The notes under the pieces: generated by a model | What the model saw: the letters and a program-made list of their open reading frames with translations, nothing else | Told to the model about the DNA's origin: nothing | Database searches by the model: none | Part shown: positions 1 through 7,201 of the stretch, piece after piece | Position numbering within the stretch: the first letter of the stretch is position 1 | Layout: each line of letters starts with the position of its first letter | Position numbers and translations under genes: made by a program | Assembly (NCBI GenBank): GCA_007132395.1 | Contig: SLOR01000235.1 | Span: 1-7,345 of the forward strand | Origin: Bacteroidales bacterium | Lineage (GTDB): Bacteria > Bacteroidota > Bacteroidia > Bacteroidales > UBA7960 | DNA length: 7,345 bases | Direction of reading: 5' to 3'

Positions 1-9
1 CCATAAGCT

Positions 10-906
10 ATGGAACAAAATACCTTAGAAATCACAGAGCGTTCAGAAGTGTTTGAGTTTGCCAGTTTAAGAGATATGGTGAATCAGGCACTTCAACAAA
101 ATTTTGGTGAAAACCAGATTTCCAACGGCTTACCCACCGGTTTCAGAGATATTGATGCAAAAATATCAGGATTCAGAAAAGGAGAACTTACCACAATTGC
201 TGTAAAGCCCGGAATGGGAAAAACAGCCCTGATGCTTTCAATAGCCAACAATGTGGCCATAAAAAACAACCACTCTGTTGCCGTTTTCTCGCCCGAGAGA
301 TCCAGTGCAAAAATTACCAACCGCCTTATTGAGAGTGAAACCGGAATGTCGCTTGATAAACTTCTTAAGGGGAAGTTTAAACCCAGCGAGAAAGACCACA
401 TGTACGCACTGGTGAATCATATCGCTAAAGCTAACATGTTTCTTGATGATACACCCCACCTGTCTGTTGATGAACTGTTGAAAAAGTCAAGGCAGCTTAA
501 GATTATGAATAATATTGATCTCATAATCATTGATTACCTGGAATTGCTTTCCACAAGCATTACCGATACCGATTCGCGTGAGGAGCAACTTAGCAAGATA
601 GTACATGTGATTAAGGATATTGCACGCGAACTTAATGTTCCTATTGTTTTGTTTTCGCAACTTCCCGGGTTTTATAACGGCGACCAAACAGCAAAACCCT
701 CTCTGAAAGATTTGCCCGTATTTCTGGCAGAAATTTCCGATGTGATTTTGATGTTGCACCGTGCGGATTTGTACAGCACAGAAAACAAACCCGCCAATAG
801 TGACAATATTGTAGAAATTGTGATTGGCAAATATGATAACCAGAAACACGAAAGTGTTGTGCCCCTTCGCTTTATTGAAAGCTTAGCCAAGTTTACAGAT
901 GTGTAA
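10..906 (+). CDS. Stand-alone DnaB-type RecA-fold ATPase (DnaB paralogue lacking the N-terminal domain)
   Basis: The 298-residue protein aligns by eye with the C-terminal ATPase domain of replicative helicase DnaB. Residues 19-31 resemble the DnaB linker helix and 40-58 the 'G.PTGF.DID....G...GEL' entry. Walker A is KPGMGKTA (66-73), the catalytic-glutamate strand reads FSPER (93-97, Glu96), Walker B is LIIIDY (171-176, Asp175), and 'REEQLSKI...IKDIARELNVPIVLFSQL' spans about 190-218. DnaB is normally about 450-500 residues; the N-terminal primase-interacting domain is absent. An in-frame TAA at 4-6 fixes the ATG at 10 as the earliest start. Several DnaB hallmarks are changed: SLEM is SPER, the 'LRESG.IEQDAD' segment is replaced by 'LPVFLAEISD' (235-244), and the lysine/arginine-finger motif K.R is K274-Y-D276. 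Nucleotide binding looks possible; hexameric helicase activity is doubtful. It stands alone before a terminator. Fold assignment is firm; the cellular role is unknown. Confidence 0.85.
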   Translation: MEQNTLEITERSEVFEFASLRDMVNQALQQNFGENQISNGLPTGFRDIDAKISGFRKGELTTIAVKPGMGKTALMLSIANNVAIKNNHSVAVFSPERSSAKITNRLIESETGMSLDKLLKGKFKPSEKDHMYALVNHIAKANMFLDDTPHLSVDELLKKSRQLKIMNNIDLIIIDYLELLSTSITDTDSREEQLSKIVHVIKDIARELNVPIVLFSQLPGFYNGDQTAKPSLKDLPVFLAEISDVILMLHRADLYSTENKPANSDNIVEIVIGKYDNQKHESVVPLRFIESLAKFTDV

Positions 907-925
907 AACCAACATAATTTAATAA

Positions 926-962
926 AAAAGGCCCGGTTAACGACAAATTAACCGGGCTTTTT
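926..962 (+). terminator. Intrinsic terminator after the DnaB-like gene
   Basis: A perfect 10-bp stem (931-940 gcccggttaa with 948-957) encloses a 7-nt loop. The outer bases pair further as A-T and G-T (926-930 with 958-962). It has a T run on the right and an A run on the left, so it could in principle work in both directions. It lies 20-56 bases after the stop of the DnaB-like gene and separates it from the DUF2148 gene. Confidence 0.88.
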
Positions 963-994
963 ATTAAATTTAGGCCAAACTTAAAACCAAGTAT

Positions 995-1534
995 ATGGCT
1001 ATACTAAAAGAAACCGACGAAAGACAAAATACCCTTATCGACATTGCAAAGAAAATGCTGATTGCAGCCCGCACAGCCCCCAAGGGCAAAGGCGCCGACA
1101 ACCTGGAAATGGCAATCCTTACCGATAATGATGTACGCCTGCTGGGCATGGAAATGCGTAAAATTGGTGAGCAAAAAGAGTATGATATTTTTATTCGCGA
1201 TGCCGACAATGTGCTCTCCCACGCCGATGCCGTGGTTCTGATAGGTACACGTATAAAAACCCTGGGGCTCAAAATATGCAGCCTTTGTGGTTTTGCTGAT
1301 TGCACTACCAAAGAAAAGTACCCGCTGGTGCCATGTGTTTACAATATTGGTGATTTGGGCATTGCCGTAGGTTCGGCAGTGGCCGTTGCTGCCGATAACA
1401 GGGTAGACAACCGGATTATGCATACCATCGGTGTGGCAGCCTTAAACATGGAAATACTCAGTAAAGATATTAAGGTGATTTGGGGGATTCCTCTCAGTGC
1501 TTCTTCCAAGAACCCATTCTTTGACAGAAAGTAA
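995..1534 (+). CDS. DUF2148 ferredoxin-domain protein (four-Cys Fe-S candidate)
   Basis: The 179-residue soluble protein matches the DUF2148 family ('uncharacterized protein containing a ferredoxin domain'), common in anaerobic bacteria and archaea. Recognisable parts are the N-terminal AARTAPKGKGADNLE segment (24-38), which is the family signature, and a cysteine cluster C95-x2-C98-x4-C103-x10-C114 that could ligate one 4Fe-4S cluster. After it comes a glycine- and alanine-rich stretch, NIGDLGIAVGSAVAVAAD (117-134). No signal peptide or membrane segment is seen. The length fits a full-size member. An in-frame TAG at 971-973 leaves ATG 995 as the only reasonable start. TAAATTTA at 965-972 is one base from a Bacteroidota -7 element and may be its promoter, but no -33 partner is evident. 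Strong terminators on both sides suggest a single-gene transcript. The family's reaction is not established; an electron-transfer or redox role is inference from the cysteines. Confidence 0.88.
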   Translation: MAILKETDERQNTLIDIAKKMLIAARTAPKGKGADNLEMAILTDNDVRLLGMEMRKIGEQKEYDIFIRDADNVLSHADAVVLIGTRIKTLGLKICSLCGFADCTTKEKYPLVPCVYNIGDLGIAVGSAVAVAADNRVDNRIMHTIGVAALNMEILSKDIKVIWGIPLSASSKNPFFDRK

Positions 1535-1575
1535 GATTTGATTGCAAGGATAGAAAATTAACAGGTTTTCTGCTT

Positions 1576-1591
1576 TTTCGCATTTGCGAAA
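1576..1591. other. Short perfect hairpin in the DUF2148 3' region
   Basis: The sequence tttcgcatttgcgaaa is a 7-bp inverted repeat around a central TT; as RNA it would more likely form six pairs with a four-base loop. It lies about 40 bases after the DUF2148 stop and 35 bases before the terminator. No T tract follows, so it is not a terminator by itself. It could be a 3' mRNA-stabilising structure or a protein-binding palindrome, or chance. Confidence 0.4.
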
Positions 1592-1625
1592 TTGAATCAG
1601 ACCTTCCAAAACCACATCATATAAG

Positions 1626-1665
1626 AACAGCAGTACCCCATTTGAAGGGAATACTGCTGTTTTTT
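1626..1665 (+). terminator. Intrinsic terminator after the DUF2148 gene
   Basis: A perfect 10-bp stem (1626-1635 aacagcagta with 1652-1661) encloses a 16-nt loop that can form an inner CCC/GGG pairing. It is followed directly by a T run to 1665. The left flank is not A-rich, so it should act only on plus-strand transcription. It sits about 90 bases beyond the DUF2148 stop, giving that transcript an unusually long 3' tail. Confidence 0.85.
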
Positions 1666-1790
1666 ATTTATAGATATTCAATTAGATTGAGACGCATGGA
1701 TACTGAGTAATAGGAAAATATGCTGTTTTTTTGTCTGTGTTTTTAAAACACCATTTCGTTGGTTAAAAAACTTTATTAAACATAAAATAA

Positions 1791-1822
1791 TTAGTAAATT
1801 AGTGTTAAAATGGATATATTTG
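1791..1822 (+). promoter_or_regulatory. Probable Bacteroidota-type promoter of tpx
   Basis: TATATTTG at 1815-1822 matches the TAnnTTTG -7 consensus of the Bacteroidota primary sigma factor exactly. TTAG at 1791-1794, 20 bases upstream, is a three-of-four match to the TTTG -33 element. Transcription would begin near 1828-1830, leaving a leader of about 25 bases before the tpx ATG. The region is AT-rich, so a chance match is possible, but position and spacing are right. Confidence 0.6.
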
Positions 1823-1854
1823 GGTGTAGTTGATAAACCATAAAAACGGTAGAT

Positions 1855-2370
1855 ATGAAAAGGAATTCAAATGTAGTTACATTGGGTGGTAAGCCTTTGA
1901 CCCTGTTGGGGAAAATTATAAAAACAGGCAGCCATGCCAAGAACTTTATAGCCATTGGTATAGATATGAACCCGGTAAAACTGAGTGATTATCAGGGTAA
2001 AGTCAGGGTAATCTCTTCTGTCACCTCTGTGGATACAGATATATGTGCACAGCAAACCCGCAGGTTTAACCTGGAGGCTACAAAACTTAACAATGTGCAG
2101 ATTATTACCATTTCGTGCGATTTGCCCACTGCACTTAAACGGTTTTGTGCAGCAGAGGGTATTGACAAAGTGATTACAGTATCAGATCACAGGGAAACCG
2201 ATTTTGGCATTAAATACGGCTTTCTTATTGAGGAACTCAGGCAACTGGCCCGGGGCGTAATTATCATTGATCAGTATGATATGGTAAGATATGTTGAAAT
2301 TGTAAAAGAAATAGGGGATCAACCCGATTATGATAAAGCCCTGGCTTACGCCAAAAAACTGACATCATAA
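1855..2370 (+). CDS. tpx: Thiol peroxidase Tpx (atypical 2-Cys peroxiredoxin), divergent active site
   Basis: The 171-residue protein matches thiol peroxidase, a cytoplasmic peroxiredoxin that reduces H2O2 and alkyl hydroperoxides, usually recharged by thioredoxin. The fold can be followed along its length: N-terminal hairpin 'VTLGGKPLTL' (8-17), 'LSDYQGK' (43-49), peroxidatic site SVDTDIC (58-64, Thr61 and Cys64), resolving Cys98 in RFCAAEG (96-102), active-site Arg133 in LARGVIIID (131-139), and a C-terminal EIGDQPDYDKALAYAKKL helix region. The length is normal (about 165-170). The PxxxTxxC motif has Thr57 where proline is expected, and there is an extra Cys88 in SCDLP. An in-frame TAA at 1834-1836 fixes ATG 1855 as the start. 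It is a single-gene unit with its own promoter upstream and a terminator shared with dnaK. Family assignment is secure; full activity is not assured because of the proline loss. Confidence 0.92.
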   Translation: MKRNSNVVTLGGKPLTLLGKIIKTGSHAKNFIAIGIDMNPVKLSDYQGKVRVISSVTSVDTDICAQQTRRFNLEATKLNNVQIITISCDLPTALKRFCAAEGIDKVITVSDHRETDFGIKYGFLIEELRQLARGVIIIDQYDMVRYVEIVKEIGDQPDYDKALAYAKKLTS

Positions 2371-2383
2371 AAATTACCGCAAA

Positions 2384-2424
2384 AAAAACAGGCTGCACTG
2401 TATTAGCAAGTGCAGCCTGTTTTT
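2384..2424. terminator. Bidirectional terminator between tpx and dnaK
   Basis: The stem ggctgcact (2391-2399) pairs with 2409-2417. It extends outward through aca/tgt into an A tract on the left (2384-2387) and a T tract on the right (2421-2424), giving about 16 pairs around a 9-nt loop. The A/T flanks are symmetrical and it sits between two convergent stop codons (2370 and 2443), so it can end both transcripts. Confidence 0.92.
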
Positions 2425-2442
2425 ATATGCATGACCAAAGGA

Positions 2443-4356
2443 TTACTTTACTTCTTCAAAGTCAACATCGGTTACTTCTCCATCGTCTTTTCCTCCTTTG
2501 TCTGATGGATCCTGCTGAGGCTCACCCTGTGGTTCGCCTTCCTGACCCTGACCCTGAGTTGCATTATACATCTCGGCACTTGCTGCCTGCCATGCTCCGT
2601 TAAGGGCTGCCATGGCGGTATCAATTGCTGCGAGTTCTTTGTTTTTATGGGCAGCTTTCAATTCCTCCAGTGCTTTCTCAATAGGTTCTTTCTTTTCTGC
2701 AGGAACTTTATCGCCAAATTCCTTCAGCTGCTTTTCAGTCTGGAAAATCAGGCTGTCTGCTGCATTTACTTTCTCGGTTTCTTCTTTAACCTTTTTGTCC
2801 TTGTCAGCATTTTCTTCAGCTTCTCTTTTCATCTTCTGGATTTCATCTTCGCTAAGTCCACTTGATGCTTCAATCCTGATGTTTTGAGATTTTCCTGTGG
2901 CTTTATCCTTGGCTGAAACATTAAGAATACCGTTGGCGTCAATGTCGAACATCACTTCAATCTGAGGCATACCGCGGGGTGCAGTGGGGATTCCATCCAG
3001 ATGGAAGCGGCCGATGGTACGGTTGTCTTTTGCCATGGGGCGTTCTCCCTGCAAAATATGAATCTCTACTGAAGTCTGGTTGTCAGCGGCGGTAGAGAAG
3101 GTTTCTGTCTTCTTGGATGGAATCGTAGTGTTGGCTTCAATGAGTCGTGTCATTACTCCTCCCAGGGTTTCGATACCCAGTGAAAGGGGAGTCACGTCAA
3201 GCAGCAGTACATCTTTAATTTCACCACTAAGCACGGCACCCTGTATTGCAGCACCAATGGCCACAACCTCGTCGGGGTTAACTCCTCTTGAGGGTTTCTT
3301 GCCGAAAAATTTCTCTACCACTTCCTGGATGGCAGGAATACGGGTAGAGCCGCCCACGAGTATTACTTCATCAACATCAGAGGGTTGCATGTTGGCATCG
3401 CTGAGTGCTTTTTTGCAGGGCTCAAGCGTGGCCTGAATAAGTTTGTCGCAGAGTTGCTCAAACTTGCTGCGGCTAAGTGTGCGAACAAGGTGCTTGGGAA
3501 TGCCGTCAACAGGCATAATATAGGGTAAATTGATTTCTGTTGAAGTGGAGCTGGAGAGTTCAATTTTCGCTTTCTCTGCTGCTTCTTTCAGTCGCTGCAT
3601 GGCCATGGGGTCTTTGCGAAGGTCGATGTTTTCGTCCTTGATAAACTCTTCTGCCAGCCAGTCAATTACCATGTTGTCGAAGTCATCACCACCCAAATGT
3701 GTGTCGCCATGGGTTGATTTTACTTCAAACACACCGTCGCCCAATTCGAGGATGGAAATGTCAAAAGTTCCTCCGCCAAGGTCAAATACGGCGATTTTTA
3801 TATCCCGATCTTTTTTGTCAAGGCCATAGGCCAATGAGGCTGCTGTAGGCTCGTTGATAATTCTTCTAACCTTCAAACCTGCAATTTCACCGGCTTCTTT
3901 GGTAGCTTGCCTCTGTGAGTCGTTAAAATAAGCGGGAACGGTAATAACTGCTTCGGTTACTTCCTGACCCAGGTAATCTTCGGCGGTTTTTTTCATCTTC
4001 TGCAGTACCATGGCAGAAATTTCCTGTGGCGTATAAAGACGGTCGTCAATTTTAACCCTTGGGGTACTGTTGTCGCCTTTTTCTACCTTGTAAGAAACTC
4101 TTGAACGGTCGCTTGAGGTTGATTCAAAAGTTTCTCCCATAAAACGCTTTATTGAAGCTACCGTTTTAGTGGGGTTTATGATGGCCTGCCTTTTGGCCGG
4201 ATCTCCTACTTTTCTTTCTCCGTTTTCAGTGAAACCTACAATGGAGGGGGTGGTTCTGCGACCCTCGCTGTTGGGGATTACAACCGGTTCGTTTCCTTCC
4301 ATTACGGCAACACATGAGTTGGTGGTTCCTAAGTCTATTCCAATAATTTTACCCAT
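2443..4356 (-). CDS. dnaK: Molecular chaperone DnaK (Hsp70)
   Basis: This is a complete 637-residue Hsp70, the ATP-dependent cytoplasmic chaperone that works with DnaJ and GrpE on unfolded proteins. The nucleotide-binding domain shows phosphate loop GIDLGTTNSC (6-15), Lys70, VPAYFNDSQRQATK (140-153), NEPTAASLAYG (168-178, Glu169), FDLGGGTFD (191-199, Asp192 and Thr197) and VGGSTRIPA (334-342). The hydrophobic interdomain linker is VLLLDV (383-388), followed by the substrate-binding beta domain and a charged helical lid. The tail is rich in G, Q, E and P and ends in the usual DVDFEEVK. All key ATPase residues are present. The ATG at 4354-4356 is the canonical MGKIIGIDLGTT start; it has an AT-rich leader and no clear Shine-Dalgarno. 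The gene is not followed by dnaJ or grpE, since the terminator lies 19 bases past its stop. No CIRCE element was seen upstream. Confidence 0.98.
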   Translation of the reverse strand: MGKIIGIDLGTTNSCVAVMEGNEPVVIPNSEGRRTTPSIVGFTENGERKVGDPAKRQAIINPTKTVASIKRFMGETFESTSSDRSRVSYKVEKGDNSTPRVKIDDRLYTPQEISAMVLQKMKKTAEDYLGQEVTEAVITVPAYFNDSQRQATKEAGEIAGLKVRRIINEPTAASLAYGLDKKDRDIKIAVFDLGGGTFDISILELGDGVFEVKSTHGDTHLGGDDFDNMVIDWLAEEFIKDENIDLRKDPMAMQRLKEAAEKAKIELSSSTSTEINLPYIMPVDGIPKHLVRTLSRSKFEQLCDKLIQATLEPCKKALSDANMQPSDVDEVILVGGSTRIPAIQEVVEKFFGKKPSRGVNPDEVVAIGAAIQGAVLSGEIKDVLLLDVTPLSLGIETLGGVMTRLIEANTTIPSKKTETFSTAADNQTSVEIHILQGERPMAKDNRTIGRFHLDGIPTAPRGMPQIEVMFDIDANGILNVSAKDKATGKSQNIRIEASSGLSEDEIQKMKREAEENADKDKKVKEETEKVNAADSLIFQTEKQLKEFGDKVPAEKKEPIEKALEELKAAHKNKELAAIDTAMAALNGAWQAASAEMYNATQGQGQEGEPQGEPQQDPSDKGGKDDGEVTDVDFEEVK

Positions 4357-4621
4357 TGTTATTTTATGTTTTATGATTTGAATGCAATTTTTCGTTCAAG
4401 AGTTTTCAATGATTGTGCCAAGTGCATTTTTATGAAAAAAGCCGTTATAATGGCATTTATTCCAATTGTGTATGCTGCAAAGGTTAAGGCAGTATTTTAA
4501 GGTCATAAGGCCCGAGAACATTGTGGTGTAGGGGTGTGTAAGTACATCCGGGTAAGGGTGCCGGTTTTGGCATTTGTTTCTTTGATGATGTCAGCCGGGT
4601 GACAAAAAGGCAGGATGTTGT

Positions 4622-7069
4622 TTAGAATTGCGTTACCAGCTTAAGGTTGATAAGGCGTGAGGTAAGATAATTGGGAATAGCATACATGTCGTTGGAAATG
4701 TCCCTAATCCACAAATAGCTGATTGTGTTGTTGATTTCGAGTAAATTGAACACTTCTGCCGTAATCCACATGGATTCAATATGCCTGAAAACGCCGCTGT
4801 CCCTGTTTCTGGCATTGGGGCCGATAAGTTCTTTGGAAAAGCCAATGTCTACTCTGCGATAGGGGGGCATGGTGCTTAGGTTTCTGGTTTTCTGATGGCT
4901 TGGTGGCGACAAGGGGAGTCCGCTGCCGTAAACCAGTGCCATGCTAACTTTGTAGGTGGGGTTTCGGGGCAGAAAATCCTGGAAGAACAGGCTAAAAGAG
5001 AATCTCTGATCGGTAGGGCGGGGGATATAACCTAGAGGCACCGTATTTCCGTCGGCATCAGTGTAAAATGCTCCCTCTATTTTTTCTTCCGTTTTCATTA
5101 CCGATAAACTGGCCCATGATTCAATACCCGGAACAAACTCGCCATTTATTTTCATGTCTATGCCTGTTCCATAACCAGAAGCGGTATTGTTTGCGTAATA
5201 CCTGATTCTGACATTGTCGAGCTCGTAGGGTATCAGGTTTTTAAACTGCTTGTAGTACAGTTCACTGGTGTATTTAAACGGTCGGTCCCAGAGCATAAGG
5301 TTGTATTCGGCCCCCAGTACAAACTGAAGGCTTTCCTGGGCTTTAATGTCGTGATTGATATTTCCCTGAAAATCACGCAGCTCCTTGTAAAAAGCAGGCT
5401 GCTGGTAAACCCCTCCCGATGCTCGCAGCACGACCCTGGGCGCCCATACGGGCTTATATAAAAGGGTTAACCTCGGAGAAAACAACCATTGGCTGTTGAA
5501 GCTCCAGTATTGCGAGCGTACCCCGGCTGTTGCTATATAGCGACCATGAGGGCGCTGAAATTCAAAGGAGTTTTGTACGTAACCTGACACCCTGTAAGTT
5601 TGAAGGAAAATGCGTGTATTTACAGTGTCTTGCAGAATCAGACTGTGAGCAGGGTCGCGGGGTAGGGAGTAGCCTGCCGAATCTATCATTGACCATTCGT
5701 TGAGCCTGTCAAAAATATCCTCAAACTGGTATTTGGCACCCCATCTCAGGGTATTATTGTCGGCGCGGATTTCGCCCTTGTGCTCCACATTCCATACTAT
5801 GGCATTAAGGTAATTCCTGGCATGGTTGTGAAAAGCGCCTACTCCCAGTGGCGTACCCGTTGGCTGGCCAAAATCGGAAGAGCCAAAGTCTGTTTCCACC
5901 CTTTCCAGCAGGTAGCGGCCTTTGATGTCAAAGTTTTCTGTTTCGTCGGTTTGAAATACCGAACCAATCAATTGCAGGGTATGATTGGGGGTGGGGTCGT
6001 AGTTTAAAGATAAAGCACCTAGTGCAGTGAGGAAGCGGTCGGTTTCCTGCCCGTCAAAAAAAACAGTGAATTGCCTTACCTCGGTTACCGTTCCGAAACG
6101 CGTTCGTTGTACCTCGGGTACAAAAAGGTATTGGTTGCGGGAATAATTGCCCAGAAAGCTCATTTCCCACTGTGGATGAAGCCTGTAGCTTATCAGGGTT
6201 TGTATGTCGGTAAATTCGGGCTTGTAATCCCCCTGTGTGTCGAGGGTGCCCAGCAAATACTGGTTGGATTTGTGTCTGAGCCCGAAAAGGTATTTCAATC
6301 GGTTATCCATTCGTGCATCTTCCAGATGCAGGGAGCCTTCCAGCAGGCTCATGGAAAAAGAGCCACCGAACTTTTCGGGAGTTTTGTAGGTGATATCCAG
6401 CACCGATGCCATTTTGTCTCCATACTGGGCATCGAAGCCACCAGAAGAAAAGGAGATAGAAGAAACCAGATCGGAGTTGATAAAACTGAGTCCTTCCTGC
6501 TGGCCGGATCTTACCAAAAAAGGGCGGTAGATTTCAATGCCGTTTACATATACCAGGTTTTCGTCGAAGTTGCCGCCCCGCACGGAATACTGGCTGGACA
6601 ACTCTGTAGTGGCACTTACTCCCGGCATGGTTTTCAGCAGGCTTTCCACACCATTGCCCGGGCCGGGGATGATGGCCGAAAGGCTGGGGTCTATGCGAAT
6701 ATATTGGCTGGTAATAATTTGTGTTTCCTTCACTTCGAAATCGGGCAGCTGGGTGGCCAATGGTTCCATCCGAATGTTGATAACCCTTATTTCCCCTGGT
6801 GCCAGGTTTATCTGAAACTGGCGTGGGCTATAGCCTAAATAAGAGATTACCACCTGGTGGTTTTGCTGCTCAATTACCGGGAGGCGAAAAAATCCTTCAC
6901 TGTTGGTGGTGGTGCCTACGGAGGTGCCTTGCAGGGCAACACTTACAAGCTCCATGGGATTTCCTTCTTCATTGGTAATATAGCCTTCCAGGCGGGCCCG
7001 TTGAGCCATACTCTCAAAGCTCACCATAAGCAAACCAATGAACAAGAAAGTGCATGCAAGGTATTTCAC
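4622..7069 (-). CDS. TonB-dependent outer-membrane receptor with carboxypeptidase-regulatory-like N-terminal domain
   Basis: The 815-residue protein starts with a signal peptide (Lys2, hydrophobic 4-18, probable cleavage after SMA at 20-22). Next is a carboxypeptidase-regulatory-like beta-sandwich (about 26-102: 'LEGYITNEEGNPMELVSVAL..T..GTTTNSEGFFRL...ISYLGY'). A short linker (108-116, LPDFEVKET) may hold the TonB box. The plug domain (about 125-230) has SVRGGNFDENLVYVNGIEIY (162-181) and the 'GGFDAQYGDKMASVLDI' segment. The rest is a predicted 22-strand beta-barrel ending in aromatic Phe815, the outer-membrane assembly signal. It should import a substrate using TonB-ExbBD energy. It is smaller than SusC-type receptors (about 1000 residues), and no SusD-like lipoprotein lies beside it, so a glycan-uptake role is not supported. 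The substrate cannot be told from sequence. It lies 265 bases upstream of dnaK on the same strand; no strong terminator separates them. Confidence 0.93.
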   Translation of the reverse strand: MKYLACTFLFIGLLMVSFESMAQRARLEGYITNEEGNPMELVSVALQGTSVGTTTNSEGFFRLPVIEQQNHQVVISYLGYSPRQFQINLAPGEIRVINIRMEPLATQLPDFEVKETQIITSQYIRIDPSLSAIIPGPGNGVESLLKTMPGVSATTELSSQYSVRGGNFDENLVYVNGIEIYRPFLVRSGQQEGLSFINSDLVSSISFSSGGFDAQYGDKMASVLDITYKTPEKFGGSFSMSLLEGSLHLEDARMDNRLKYLFGLRHKSNQYLLGTLDTQGDYKPEFTDIQTLISYRLHPQWEMSFLGNYSRNQYLFVPEVQRTRFGTVTEVRQFTVFFDGQETDRFLTALGALSLNYDPTPNHTLQLIGSVFQTDETENFDIKGRYLLERVETDFGSSDFGQPTGTPLGVGAFHNHARNYLNAIVWNVEHKGEIRADNNTLRWGAKYQFEDIFDRLNEWSMIDSAGYSLPRDPAHSLILQDTVNTRIFLQTYRVSGYVQNSFEFQRPHGRYIATAGVRSQYWSFNSQWLFSPRLTLLYKPVWAPRVVLRASGGVYQQPAFYKELRDFQGNINHDIKAQESLQFVLGAEYNLMLWDRPFKYTSELYYKQFKNLIPYELDNVRIRYYANNTASGYGTGIDMKINGEFVPGIESWASLSVMKTEEKIEGAFYTDADGNTVPLGYIPRPTDQRFSFSLFFQDFLPRNPTYKVSMALVYGSGLPLSPPSHQKTRNLSTMPPYRRVDIGFSKELIGPNARNRDSGVFRHIESMWITAEVFNLLEINNTISYLWIRDISNDMYAIPNYLTSRLINLKLVTQF

Positions 7070-7201
7070 GGGGTTAAGCAGCTATATAAACAGTACGTAT
7101 TTTGTTTTTTGTCTGATAATTATGCACATCAGCAGTAATGCAGAACTGAAATATGTAACAATAAACAGCTGGTTTTATTGTGCAACCTTCCATGATACGA
7201 A

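Larger units (their letters stand above)
1535..1854. other. 320-base intergenic region without a gene
   Basis: The gap between the DUF2148 gene and tpx contains no convincing open reading frame on either strand. Its left half is the 3' region of the DUF2148 gene, with a small hairpin at 1576-1591 and a terminator at 1626-1665. Its right half (about 1670-1854) becomes very AT-rich and holds the probable tpx promoter. No tRNA-like or riboswitch-like fold was recognised. Confidence 0.7.

Noticed and set aside
1782..1796. PerR-box-like sequence upstream of tpx
   Set aside because: It matches the 7-1-7 consensus at only about 10 of 14 positions in strongly AT-rich DNA, which is not above chance.
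3530..3829. Plus-strand open frame opposite dnaK
   Set aside because: It is antisense to a highly conserved gene and encodes a low-complexity Ser-rich product, a typical shadow frame.
4478..4486. Minus-strand TAACCTTTG as a possible -7 element for dnaK
   Set aside because: The spacing inside the element is one base too long and no -33 partner is found upstream.
4432..4500. 22-codon plus-strand frame starting MKKAVIMAFIPIVYA, resembling a signal peptide
   Set aside because: It is very short, sits in the dnaK leader region, and has no promoter or conserved sequence that I can show; a hydrophobic run of this size is easily chance.
4589..4603. GTCA/TGAC hairpin as a terminator for the TonB-receptor gene
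   Set aside because: The stem has only four pairs, and on the minus strand the T run lies before the stem rather than after it.
4357..4621. Search for a CIRCE heat-shock operator upstream of dnaK
   Set aside because: No TTAGCACTC-N9-GAGTGCTAA or near version is present.
6071..6838. 255-codon plus-strand open frame opposite the TonB-receptor gene
   Set aside because: It lies entirely antisense to a clear receptor gene, has no recognisable motif, and is best explained as a codon-bias shadow.
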